DNA from: Niabella insulamsoli
GTDB lineage: Bacteria; Bacteroidota; Bacteroidia; Chitinophagales; Chitinophagaceae
Direction: 5' to 3'
Length of the DNA: 64,000 nucleotides
Assembly: GCF_039652435.2 (NCBI RefSeq)
Contig: NZ_CP190246.1
Location: 1,798,001-1,862,000 of the forward strand
The stretch's first letter is position 1, and every line of letters starts with the position of its first letter. Below, piece after piece: positions 45,417-53,759 of the stretch. The notes under the pieces were generated by a model that searched no databases, was not told the origin of the DNA, and worked only from the letters and a program-made list of their open reading frames with translations. The position numbers were made by a program, and so were the translations under genes.

Positions 45417-46574
45417 TTGGAAATCGAAAATAATTTTAAGATTTTTTTCCCGGGAAAATTGGTGTTTGCCAACGGATGTATCGATCAGCTTGCAGCGGAA
45501 ATAACATCGCTTTCCGCAAAGAAAGTTTTTATCGCTACGATAGCTCCGTTAGCGCAGCATATCAGCGGTTTTGTTCAACAATTGACTGCTGAAGGAATCG
45601 AAGTACAGACTGATACAAGTATCGTGCAGGAGCCGGGGTTCAATGATTTTGGAAAGTTAATGGAACGCGTTGCGCCATTCAATCCCGACGTGGTCGTGGG
45701 TATTGGCGGTGGCAGCGTTTTGGATGTGGCAAAACTGGTGGCTGCGCAACTTGATAATCAGCAGCAGTTGCGCGATTATGTGGGAATTGGATTGTTGAAG
45801 CAACGCGCCAAAAAGCTGATCTGTGTGCCGGCTACCTCGGGCACAGGGAGCGAAGTTTCTCCAAATGCGATCCTGGTCGACGATGCCGATAACCAGAAAA
45901 AAGGAATCATTAGCCCTTTTCTGCTGCCCGATATCGTATATGTAGACCCGCTGCTGACGGTTTCTGTACCGCCCGCTATTACTGCCGCAACCGGCATGGA
46001 CGCCCTAACGCATTGTATGGAAGCTTATACGAATAAGTTTGCCCAACCTTTTATTGATATGATGGCTTATGAGGGAATGAGGCTGATTGCTGCTCACATT
46101 GAAACAGCTGTCCATGACGGCGCAAACAGGGAAGCGAGAGAAAAAGTGGCCATGGGGAGCCTTTTAGGAGGTTTTTGCCTCGGCCCCGTAAACACGGCCG
46201 CAGTACATGCTTTATCCTATCCTTTGGGAAGTATGTTTCACCTCGCGCACGGCTTGTCCAACGCGTTGTTACTGCCATATATTATGGAATTTAATATTCC
46301 GGCTGCGCCAAAAAAATACGCCGAGGTAGCAATAGCGCTGGGTTGTAGCCGCCAGGCAGATGACCTGGCTACGGCTTTGCAAGGCGTTGAGTGCATCAGG
46401 AAATTGAATAAAGCCTGCGGCATTCCGCAATCTTTGAAAGAGGTAAAAGTGACAGAAGCCGCTATTCCGGAAATGGCCGCAAACGCAATGAAAGTGCAGC
46501 GGCTTCTAAAGAATAATCCCAGGCCCGTTGCAGAAGCGGACGCTATATCTATTTATAAAAAAGCCATGTTGTAA
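45417..46574 (+). CDS. Iron-containing alcohol dehydrogenase
   Basis: 385 residues; TTG at 45417 is the only reasonable start before ENNFKIFFPGKLVF. The NAD(P) site is VVGIGGGSVLDVAKLVAA. The metal ligands are Asp195 and His199 (DALTHCMEAY), His264 (HALSYPLG) and His278 (HLAHGLSNALLLPY), all four present. The family reduces aldehydes such as lactaldehyde, succinic semialdehyde and tartronate semialdehyde, or oxidises the alcohols. Sitting between two aldolases and a four-carbon acid pathway, it is well placed to reduce a C4 semialdehyde to threonate. L-lactaldehyde reduction is the alternative. Confidence 0.87.
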   Translation: MEIENNFKIFFPGKLVFANGCIDQLAAEITSLSAKKVFIATIAPLAQHISGFVQQLTAEGIEVQTDTSIVQEPGFNDFGKLMERVAPFNPDVVVGIGGGSVLDVAKLVAAQLDNQQQLRDYVGIGLLKQRAKKLICVPATSGTGSEVSPNAILVDDADNQKKGIISPFLLPDIVYVDPLLTVSVPPAITAATGMDALTHCMEAYTNKFAQPFIDMMAYEGMRLIAAHIETAVHDGANREAREKVAMGSLLGGFCLGPVNTAAVHALSYPLGSMFHLAHGLSNALLLPYIMEFNIPAAPKKYAEVAIALGCSRQADDLATALQGVECIRKLNKACGIPQSLKEVKVTEAAIPEMAANAMKVQRLLKNNPRPVAEADAISIYKKAML

Positions 46575-46618
46575 AGGGATCACCTACCTTATCTCTAAGC
46601 AGATTTAAATGAATTAGA

Positions 46619-47524
46619 ATGCATGCTGAAAAAAAATATAAAGGCATTATTATTCCGGCGGTAACGCCGTTGACGCCTGATTTTGCAATTGACACGGCAG
46701 CTGTTGAAAAAATCTTCGATCATTTTTATCAACATCAGGCTTCGCCATTTATTTTAGGAACCACGGGCGAGTCGGCCTCTCTTTCACTGCAGCAGAAAAA
46801 AGATTATGTAAAAGCTGCTGCCCATGCTAAGAAAAGCAATACTGTATTGTATGCCGGCATTTCGTCTAATGTCGTTTCGGAGTCGATCGATTTTGCAAAT
46901 TTCTGCGGCGATCATGGTGTCGATGCGGTAGCTGCTACGTTGCCATCTTATTATGCGTTGTCTGAAACCCAGATGAGGCAATACTTTGAGCAACTGGCTG
47001 AAAATATTTCAATTCCGTTGATTATTTACAATATTCCTGCTACAACGCATATGAGTATTCCCATAAATCTTATCGACGAGCTTAGCCATCACCCTAATAT
47101 AATGGCTACCAAAGATTCGGAGCGCAGCGAAGAAAGGTTGGCGCAGTCTTTAGCTTTATGGAAAGACAGGAAAGATTTTGGTCATTTTCTGGGTTGGGCC
47201 GCGAAGTCGGCGGATGCGCTTTTGGGCGGGAGCGATGGGCTCATTCCGAGCACGGGAAATTTGTTGCCCGCCATTTATGAAAAAATGCTCGGCGCTGTTG
47301 CCGCGGGAGATAAAGCTTTGGCCTATGAAATCCAGGCGCAGAGCGACCTGGGCGGCAGCTTGTATCAGTCAGGCCGCACGCTGGGCGAAAGCCTTTGGGC
47401 GTTGAAAGTATTAATGAAAGAGCGCGGGCTGTGCGAACCGGTGGTAATGCCGCCGCTGCAGGCGCAGGGAAAAGAGCAGGAAGAAGCATTGATGCAATCT
47501 TTAAAAGAAAGTAAACTTGGATAA
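46619..47524 (+). CDS. DHDPS/NanA-family class I aldolase, canonical motif
   Basis: 301 residues. Unlike the family member at 44426 it keeps the GTTGES motif (FILGTTGESASLSLQQ), with Tyr137 in IIYNIPATTHMSIP and Schiff-base Lys165 in MATKDSERSEE. It should be a pyruvate-dependent aldolase acting on a 2-keto-3-deoxy acid, for example Kdo (giving D-arabinose) or Dha (giving a C4 semialdehyde). The pdxA-like ATG lies one base after its stop, so they are translationally coupled. This ties it to the four-carbon acid pathway. Housekeeping lysine biosynthesis cannot be excluded from sequence but does not fit the context. Confidence 0.82.
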   Translation: MHAEKKYKGIIIPAVTPLTPDFAIDTAAVEKIFDHFYQHQASPFILGTTGESASLSLQQKKDYVKAAAHAKKSNTVLYAGISSNVVSESIDFANFCGDHGVDAVAATLPSYYALSETQMRQYFEQLAENISIPLIIYNIPATTHMSIPINLIDELSHHPNIMATKDSERSEERLAQSLALWKDRKDFGHFLGWAAKSADALLGGSDGLIPSTGNLLPAIYEKMLGAVAAGDKALAYEIQAQSDLGGSLYQSGRTLGESLWALKVLMKERGLCEPVVMPPLQAQGKEQEEALMQSLKESKLG

Positions 47525-47525
47525 A

Positions 47526-48554
47526 ATGAATACGTTGCCAATCATAGCGATTACGATGGGAGACCCCGCCAGCATCGGGCCTGAAATCGCTGTAAAAGCG
47601 CTTAAAGAAAAAAGGATATACGAAATTTGCAAACCGCTGATAGCGGGCGATGCAGATGTTTTTGAAAAAATTATTGCTGAAATAGGGTTGGATGTAAAAA
47701 TCAACCGGATTCAAAAACCGGCCGATGCAACTTTCACGTATGGAACGATTGATGTGATCGATTTGCAGCATACCGATATTTCTAAACTGGAATATGGAAA
47801 AATAAACGCCATGTGTGGCGAAGCCAGCTTTCGCTCGGTAGAAAAAGTAATTCAGCTGGCGCTGGATGGCGCAGTCGACGCCACGGTCACCGGGCCGATC
47901 AATAAAAAGTCAATCAATGAAGCCGGACATCATTTTGCAGGCCACACAGAAATTTATGCACATTATACCGGCACGAAAAAATACGCGATGCTCTTGGTCG
48001 AAGAGCAGATCAATGTGATCCATGTAAGCACCCATGTTTCATTGCGGCAGGCCTGCGATCTGGTAAAGAAAGATCGCATACTTGAAGTTATTGAATTACT
48101 ACACAAAGGCTTGACGAGATTGGGCAAAACGGATTTGAAGATCGGCGTAGCAGGTTTAAACCCTCACGCGGGCGATAGCGGTTTGTTTGGCACAGAAGAC
48201 GATGAAGAAATTTTGCCAGCGGTGGAAGAAGCACGTAATCGCGGATTCGATGTTGAAGGGCCCGTTCCGCCGGATACTATGTTTGCCAAAGCCGCTATGG
48301 GCGCCTATGGCGGCGTCGTAGCCATGTATCATGACCAGGGGCATATCCCTTTTAAATTAGCCGGTTTCAAATGGGATGCGGCCAGGCAACAAATGGAAAG
48401 TGTCAAAGGCGTCAATATCACACTGGGGTTGCCGATCATCAGGACTTCTGTAGATCATGGAACTGCTTTTGAAATTGCGGGCAAAGGCGTAGCAAGTCCC
48501 GATGCCATGATATTGGCGATCGAAAGTGCGGTTCAATTAAGTCAAAATAAATAG
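47526..48554 (+). CDS. pdxA2: PdxA-family 4-phospho-threonate/erythronate dehydrogenase (PdxA2-like)
   Basis: 342 residues from the ATG at 47526; a TTG nine bases earlier overlaps the aldolase stop. Family motifs are ITMGDPASIGPEI, HFAGHTEIYAHYTG, HVSTHVSLRQACDL (metal His), GLNPHAGDSGLFG, AMYHDQGHIPFKLAGF and RTSVDHGTAFEIAGKG. Classical PdxA makes vitamin B6 from 4-phosphohydroxy-L-threonine. PdxA2 proteins, encoded beside a DUF1537 kinase, oxidise and decarboxylate 4-phospho-D-threonate or D-erythronate to dihydroxyacetone phosphate and CO2. The kinase is the next gene, 22 bases on, so the PdxA2 role is strongly favoured. Confidence 0.82.
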   Translation: MNTLPIIAITMGDPASIGPEIAVKALKEKRIYEICKPLIAGDADVFEKIIAEIGLDVKINRIQKPADATFTYGTIDVIDLQHTDISKLEYGKINAMCGEASFRSVEKVIQLALDGAVDATVTGPINKKSINEAGHHFAGHTEIYAHYTGTKKYAMLLVEEQINVIHVSTHVSLRQACDLVKKDRILEVIELLHKGLTRLGKTDLKIGVAGLNPHAGDSGLFGTEDDEEILPAVEEARNRGFDVEGPVPPDTMFAKAAMGAYGGVVAMYHDQGHIPFKLAGFKWDAARQQMESVKGVNITLGLPIIRTSVDHGTAFEIAGKGVASPDAMILAIESAVQLSQNK

Positions 48555-48576
48555 CACCCTTGCTTCAGCCATAGAT

Positions 48577-49692
48577 ATGATTATTGTAATTGCAGATGAT
48601 TTTACCGGGGCCGCCGAAATGGCGGGAATCAGCCTGGGCTATGGTTTGCAGGTTGCTTTATGTCTTAATAAACTGGTGGCTTCTGATGCAGACGTATTGA
48701 TCCTTTCTGCCGAAACCCGTTCGATGCCAAAAGAACAGGCGGTGGCAACAATGAAAGAAATCACACTGGCGGCGCGCGCGCTCGGTCCGGCGTTTGTTTA
48801 TAAAAAAATAGATTCTGTGCTGAGAGGCCATGTGGCTGCTGAAGTGGAGGCGCAGCTTGAGGTGCTGGGTTTAAAAAAGGCGTTGCTGTTGCCGGCGAAC
48901 CCATCGATGGGGAGGACGATTGTAAACGGGCAGTATTTTGTCGACGGCATCGCTTTATCAAACACAGGGTTTGCGAAAGATCCTGAGTTTGCGATCCGTA
49001 GTTCGGAAGTCCGTGAAATTATTCAACGCCCGGAGGCGGCTGTTTTGCGTGCTGCTGATGATTTAAAGGATGGTCTAAATATTGGAGAAACAAATTCCTT
49101 CGGAGATGTGGAGCGTTGGGCGGCTAATATGCCTGATCGCTGCTTGCCTGCGGGTTCGGGAGATTTTTTTGAAGCGTTGCTCAACCAGCGGTTTAAGAAA
49201 AAACAGAATCAGGATAAACCGCGGTTACAAAAGCCGCATATTTATATTAGTGGAACGACTTATCAACAAAGCCGCGATCGCATGCAAAGGACTGTTGCGG
49301 GCGCTGCTGCTTTGATAACAGCAAATATGCTGCAGCGGGATGATTTCAGTAACTGGTTCGATCGTGCCTCAGGCATGCTCGAATCCCGACAGCGTTTGAT
49401 TATTGCCTTCGACGATAACATAGATACAACCTTGTTTGATGCAGCTGCGCTGCGGCGGCTAATGGCTGGTTGGATGAAAAGGGCTCTTGAAAATTGGGCC
49501 GTAAAAGAACTTTTGATTGAAGGGGGCGCCACAGCTGCTGCTCTGTTTGAAGCATTGGGTCAAACCTGCTTCGAGGCAGTGTATGAATGGGGGCGCGGTG
49601 TGGTGCGCATGAAAGCCGGCGAGTTGATGGTTACCGTAAAGCCCGGTAGTTATCAGCTTCCGGATGCGCTAATGGAGTTTTATCAGTTGTAA
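48577..49692 (+). CDS. dtnK: Four-carbon acid sugar kinase (DUF1537, DtnK/DenK type)
   Basis: 371 residues, a little shorter than many family members but with both domains. The N-terminal substrate domain has IVIADDFTGAAEMAGI, FVYKKIDSVLRGHVAAE and LLPANPSMGRTIVNGQYFVDG. The C-terminal ATP-binding domain has LLIEGGATAAALFEALG and VKPGSYQLPDALMEF. The family phosphorylates D-threonate, D-erythronate or L-threonate at O4. Pairing with a pdxA2-like gene points to D-threonate or D-erythronate. The inferred Dha route predicts D-threonate. The chosen symbol reflects that inference; the D-erythronate kinase denK cannot be ruled out. Confidence 0.8.
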   Translation: MIIVIADDFTGAAEMAGISLGYGLQVALCLNKLVASDADVLILSAETRSMPKEQAVATMKEITLAARALGPAFVYKKIDSVLRGHVAAEVEAQLEVLGLKKALLLPANPSMGRTIVNGQYFVDGIALSNTGFAKDPEFAIRSSEVREIIQRPEAAVLRAADDLKDGLNIGETNSFGDVERWAANMPDRCLPAGSGDFFEALLNQRFKKKQNQDKPRLQKPHIYISGTTYQQSRDRMQRTVAGAAALITANMLQRDDFSNWFDRASGMLESRQRLIIAFDDNIDTTLFDAAALRRLMAGWMKRALENWAVKELLIEGGATAAALFEALGQTCFEAVYEWGRGVVRMKAGELMVTVKPGSYQLPDALMEFYQL

Positions 49693-49811
49693 GCGTTCTG
49701 TTCTTTAAGGGATTTTAAACGCCGCATGGCAGGATGCCACGAGCACTGCCGATGAACTGAGCGTAGCAATACCGGTGATTCATATTGATCGCTGGTTAAA
49801 AACAAAAATAT

Positions 49812-51359
49812 ATGAGCCGATTGCATTTTATTGATTTTGCCATTATTGCTTTGGTTTTGGGCGTTACCATTTTCCTGGGTTTCAGGTTTTCCAAAAAGCA
49901 AACTTCCACGCAAAACTTTTTTCTCTCGAAAGGAAATATTCCTTCATGGGCGCTGGGCCTGTCTTTGCTGGCCACGCTGATCAGCAGTGTTACCTTTTTG
50001 GGATATCCTGCGCAAGGCTATGCGAGCAATTGGATATTATTGGTGCAGGGGCTGATGGTGCCGGTGGTACTGCTGGGCTGCATTTGGTTTATCGTTCCGC
50101 TTTTCAGGAAATCGATAGGGTTGAGCACCTACGAGTATTTCGAGAAGCGATTCGGCAACTTCGCCCGTTATTATAGTTCGCTGTCTTTTGTCATTCGGCA
50201 GTTTGCCGGTATGGGAACGGTTTTGTTTCTTGTGGCCATTGCCATCCGGGAAATGGTCGATGTCAATCCGTTTGTTGTGTTGGCCGTGGTAGGTTTCATT
50301 TTGATCATTGTGAATCTAAAGGGCGGTATCCAGGCGGTCATCTGGCTGGATGTATTCCAGGGCTTCATGTTGTTCTTTAGCGGCATTGTTTGTTTAACCG
50401 TTATATTGTCTTCCATCAAGGGCGGCATTCCGGAAGCGATAAGGATTGCAACCGAAAATAACCGTACGGGATTTGGCCCTTACGATTTTGATTTTAAACA
50501 ATTGACTTTAATTGTCATGGTGATCAACGGCGCTTTTTACGCGGTTCAAAAATATGCCACCGACCAAACGGTCGTGCAGCGTTATCTCACTGCCAAGTCG
50601 GATAAAGATGCCATCAAGGCGTCCTTTCTCGGTATCTCGCTCACGGTTCCTATCTGGACCATGTTTATGCTGATCGGTACGGCGCTGTTCGTGTATTATA
50701 AGCAGAACGGAGCGCCAGATGGCATGAAAGCAGAAGCTGCTTTTCCTCATTTTATCATGACGCAACTGCCGACAGGATTGATCGGTTTTATTATTGCGGC
50801 ATTGCTCTCAGCGGCTATTTGCAGTCTGAGCGCTGATTTAAATTCCTTAGCAGCGGTAGGCGTTGAAGATTATTATAAAAAGATGGCGCCCGGCAAGTCC
50901 GACAAGCAGTATCTGGTGGCCAGCAAGTTGTTTGTGGTTATCTCGGGGTTGCTGGCCATTGGCATTGGCGCGCTTTATATTTTGTCAGGAGACGAAGGCG
51001 TGTTGGGAATTATTTTTACCGTGTATGCCATTTTTTCGGGCGGCATTGTAGGCGTGTTTCTCCTGGGTTTATTCAGTAAGCGCGCCAACAGGCAGGGCGT
51101 AAATATTGGCATTGTCGCCTGTATTCTATTTACATCTTATGCCTTTCTCACGTCAACGCCAATTGGCCTCAAAAATCCGCAGCTTTTGCTCGATTTGGGA
51201 ACTTATAATTTTACACACGATAAATTGATGTTGGGCGTTTACAGCCATTTTGTGGTGATCATCGTCGGCTACCTGGCCAGCCTGTTTTTTCCCAAACCGG
51301 TTGTGGAGCCCAATTTATTATTCAGTAACTGGAAAAAGAACAGACATGTTGCATCTTAA
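49812..51359 (+). CDS. Sodium:solute symporter (SSS family), second copy
   Basis: 515 residues with about 13 membrane segments. Family features are FAIIALVLGVTIFLGFRFSKKQ, LSLLATLISSVTFLGYPAQGYASNW, KYATDQTVVQRYLTAKSDKDA and IAALLSAAICSLSADLNSLAAVGVEDYYKK. It is clearly homologous to, but not a recent copy of, the symporter at 39183. Next to the four-carbon acid kinase it probably imports a sugar acid (Dha, Kdo or threonate). Its stop is 10 bases before the next start. Confidence 0.88.
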   Translation: MSRLHFIDFAIIALVLGVTIFLGFRFSKKQTSTQNFFLSKGNIPSWALGLSLLATLISSVTFLGYPAQGYASNWILLVQGLMVPVVLLGCIWFIVPLFRKSIGLSTYEYFEKRFGNFARYYSSLSFVIRQFAGMGTVLFLVAIAIREMVDVNPFVVLAVVGFILIIVNLKGGIQAVIWLDVFQGFMLFFSGIVCLTVILSSIKGGIPEAIRIATENNRTGFGPYDFDFKQLTLIVMVINGAFYAVQKYATDQTVVQRYLTAKSDKDAIKASFLGISLTVPIWTMFMLIGTALFVYYKQNGAPDGMKAEAAFPHFIMTQLPTGLIGFIIAALLSAAICSLSADLNSLAAVGVEDYYKKMAPGKSDKQYLVASKLFVVISGLLAIGIGALYILSGDEGVLGIIFTVYAIFSGGIVGVFLLGLFSKRANRQGVNIGIVACILFTSYAFLTSTPIGLKNPQLLLDLGTYNFTHDKLMLGVYSHFVVIIVGYLASLFFPKPVVEPNLLFSNWKKNRHVAS

Positions 51360-51369
51360 AAAAATAGTG

Positions 51370-52779
51370 ATGAATATAAGGCCGCTAAGGCGGATGTGTC
51401 TTTTGGCCTTTTGGCTGGTGGCAGCCATCAGCTCGGCGAAAGCACAAATGAACAGTGATAATGCCTACGCGCAGCCGCTCGATCAGGTGTTAAAAGACAT
51501 TGAACAGCATTATGGCGTCACCATCCGCGCCGATAAAAAACTCGTTGAAGGAAAAGTGTTAAAATATGCAAAGTGGCGCTACCGGCCGGATGTAGATGAA
51601 ACGCTCCGCAATGTGTTGGCCCCTTTCGATTTGAAAGTAAAGTCAGATGGAAATGAGAAAAAATATAAGGTCAGCGAATTTGAATATTATCGGTGGCCCG
51701 TGGCAGAGGGCTGGGCAGAGCTTGATCGTATCGCAGCTCAGTATAAAAACCTTTCCGAGTGGGAGGCCAGAAAAGAGATGCTGCGGCCTTGCATTATGAA
51801 TGCTTTGCAGCTTTCGAAACTTCCGGCTTATCCTCTCAGCAAACCTATCATTACTAAAAAAAGAAAGCATGACGGCTACACCGTCGAAAATATTGCCATT
51901 GAAATTTTGAAGGGCGTTTGGGTAAATGGCTCCATTTACCGCCCGGCTAAGTTTAAAGGCAAAATTCCTGTGATTCTTAATCCGGACGGGCATTGGCAGG
52001 ATCACCGTTTTCGGGAGGATTGTCAGATTCGTTGCGCGGCGTTAGCCAAAATGGGCGCGCTCACGATTAGTTATGATCTTTTTGGATGGGGCGAATCGGG
52101 GCTACAGTTTAAGTATGAGGACCATCGCAAGAGCTTGTCTCAGACCATCCAAACCCTGGGCGCCATCAGGATCCTGGATTACCTGCTTGCGTTGAACGAA
52201 GCCGACACAACGCGCGTGGGCATTACGGGAGGTTCGGGCGGTGGCAGCCACACGGTACTCATGACGGCGATCGACGATCGGATCAAGGTTTCTGCTCCTG
52301 TAGTTTCTGTTTCTTCTTACATGTATGGCGGCTGCCCCTGCGAAAGCGGTATGCCTGTTTTTTTGTGCGGCGGTGGCACAGACAACCTGGAACTGGCGGC
52401 GATGGCCGCGCCCAACCCGCAACTGTTAGTTTCGGACGGGGGAGATTGGACGGATCGGATGCCCGAGCATGATTTCCCCTACCTGCAAAAAATGTATAGC
52501 TGGTACGGCAAAAGAGGAAATGTTGAAAATGTGCATTTACCCGCTGAAAAGCACGATTTTGGAATCAATAAGAGGACGGCCGTTTATCGATTTATGGCCA
52601 AATATCTCAACCTTAATTTGGCTGCCATTGAAAAAAACGGGATGATTGATGAATCGTCAATCACGATTGAAAAGATGAGCGATATGTATGTTTTTGGGGA
52701 TAAAGGAGAGCGGTTGCCGGCTCACGCCGTGAAAGGCTTTGAGCAGCTTGAAAAAGTATTCGCAGCAGCTATTCAATAA
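51370..52779 (+). CDS. Secreted alpha/beta-hydrolase carbohydrate esterase-like protein
   Basis: About 469 residues from ATG 51370, ten bases after the symporter stop; ATG 51346 in the same frame overlaps that gene and is an alternative. The signal peptide ends SSAKAQ. A short N-terminal module (residues about 30-105) precedes the hydrolase fold. The nucleophile Ser is in GITGGSGGGSHT, the likely acid is in SDGGDWTDRMPEHD, and the His is in PAEKHDFGINKRTAVYRFMAKYL. It resembles acetyl-xylan-esterase and prolyl-oligopeptidase-like esterases. An RG-II pectin methylesterase of Bacteroides (family CE19) has a comparable fold, so methyl- or acetyl-ester removal from pectin is likely. The exact ester is unknown. 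Confidence 0.68.
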   Translation: MNIRPLRRMCLLAFWLVAAISSAKAQMNSDNAYAQPLDQVLKDIEQHYGVTIRADKKLVEGKVLKYAKWRYRPDVDETLRNVLAPFDLKVKSDGNEKKYKVSEFEYYRWPVAEGWAELDRIAAQYKNLSEWEARKEMLRPCIMNALQLSKLPAYPLSKPIITKKRKHDGYTVENIAIEILKGVWVNGSIYRPAKFKGKIPVILNPDGHWQDHRFREDCQIRCAALAKMGALTISYDLFGWGESGLQFKYEDHRKSLSQTIQTLGAIRILDYLLALNEADTTRVGITGGSGGGSHTVLMTAIDDRIKVSAPVVSVSSYMYGGCPCESGMPVFLCGGGTDNLELAAMAAPNPQLLVSDGGDWTDRMPEHDFPYLQKMYSWYGKRGNVENVHLPAEKHDFGINKRTAVYRFMAKYLNLNLAAIEKNGMIDESSITIEKMSDMYVFGDKGERLPAHAVKGFEQLEKVFAAAIQ

Positions 52780-52799
52780 AAAAAATATAATTGAAAAGG

Positions 52800-53660
52800 A
52801 TGATAAAAAAGACAGGTATTATTAGTTTGGTGGCTATGCTGCTATGTTTGACGGCTGCAGCGCAAAAGGAAAGATACAAGATTGGTTTGATTGATCTGAT
52901 GCTGTTGAAAAGGCAAAAGCTGAGCGCCATTCCACTTGCAAAAGAACTTAACGCCGATGGGCTGGAAGTGGACATGGGCGGCCTCGGAAACCGCCCCACT
53001 TTTGATAATAAATTGCTGACGGACTCGATCAGGCAGCAGTATTTGGAAACGGCAAAGGAAAAAGGCATCGAGCTTTTTTCGCTGGCGATGACGGGGTATT
53101 ATTCCCAATCTTTCTGCGGCAGGGAAACTTATTTGCGAACTGTTGAAGACTGTATTAAAACGATGCAACTCATGGGCATCAAAATCGCATTTTTACCCAT
53201 GGGCATTGCATGTGATTTGACGCAAAATGGGTCGATACGCGATTCGGTCGTCAGTCGTTTGAAAGTAGCTGGTAAAATGGCTGAAGCAGCCGGAGTCGTA
53301 ATTGCAATAGAAACCTCATTATCGGCAAAAGGGGAGAAACGCCTTTTAAAAGATATCCAATCGCCGGCGATCAAAATCTATTTTAATTTTTCCAATCCGT
53401 TAAAGGCCGGCCGTAATTTGTACAAAGAAATGAAAAGGCTGGGACGCGATAATATAGCGATGATACATGCCACCAACAAGGATAGCCTGTGGTTGGAAAA
53501 CGATCCAGAGATCGATCTGTATAGAGTAAAAAAAATCCTCGACCGGATGAACTGGCGTGGCTGGCTGGTGGTAGAACGCAGCCGCGATGCAAAGCAGCCT
53601 ACGAATGTGCGCTATAATTATGCCGCCAATGTCGCCTATCTGAAAAAGTTTTTTCAATAG
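52800..53660 (+). CDS. Exported xylose-isomerase-like TIM-barrel protein
   Basis: About 286 residues from ATG 52800 (an in-frame TTG lies at 52791). It has a signal peptide (IISLVAMLLCLTAAAQ), so it should be periplasmic. The fold is that of the sugar-phosphate isomerase/epimerase group: LIDLMLLKRQKLSAIPLAKELNADGLEVDMGG, EAAGVVIAIETSLSAKGE, IKIYFNFSNP, IAMIHATNKDSLWLENDPEIDLYRVKKILDRMNWRGWLVVER. The metal-ligand Glu, His and Glu are in plausible places. Exported members occur widely in Bacteroidota, some as 3-keto-glycoside enzymes. The function here is unknown. Confidence 0.7.
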   Translation: MIKKTGIISLVAMLLCLTAAAQKERYKIGLIDLMLLKRQKLSAIPLAKELNADGLEVDMGGLGNRPTFDNKLLTDSIRQQYLETAKEKGIELFSLAMTGYYSQSFCGRETYLRTVEDCIKTMQLMGIKIAFLPMGIACDLTQNGSIRDSVVSRLKVAGKMAEAAGVVIAIETSLSAKGEKRLLKDIQSPAIKIYFNFSNPLKAGRNLYKEMKRLGRDNIAMIHATNKDSLWLENDPEIDLYRVKKILDRMNWRGWLVVERSRDAKQPTNVRYNYAANVAYLKKFFQ

Positions 53661-53716
53661 CAGGCAGGGAGGCGGCAGACAGAACAGGACAAGAAAAAAT
53701 GTTTTGTTTCGTAAAC

Positions 53717-53744
53717 TTGCAGGTTTATATATAACTTACTTTTG
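53717..53744 (+). promoter_or_regulatory. Candidate promoter for the 2-hydroxyacid oxidase gene
   Basis: TACTTTTG (53737-53744) matches TAnnTTTG exactly, with TTG (53717-53719) 17 bases upstream, slightly short. Transcription would begin near 53750, leaving a leader of about ten bases before the ATG at 53760. This argues against the in-frame TTG at 53742 as start. Confidence 0.45.
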
Positions 53745-53759
53745 CCTGAATACGATTTT

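Noticed and set aside
46619..48554. Lysine (DapA) and vitamin B6 (PdxA) biosynthesis genes
   Set aside because: They are coupled by one base and lie beside a four-carbon acid kinase, a second aldolase and an alcohol dehydrogenase, which fits sugar-acid catabolism far better.
49730..49745. Short hairpin TGGCA-GGA-TGCCA before the second symporter
   Set aside because: Five-base stem with a three-base loop and no T-run; common by chance.
51301..51369. Longer N-terminus for the esterase gene
   Set aside because: It would overlap the symporter gene and put extra residues before a good signal peptide that starts at 51370.
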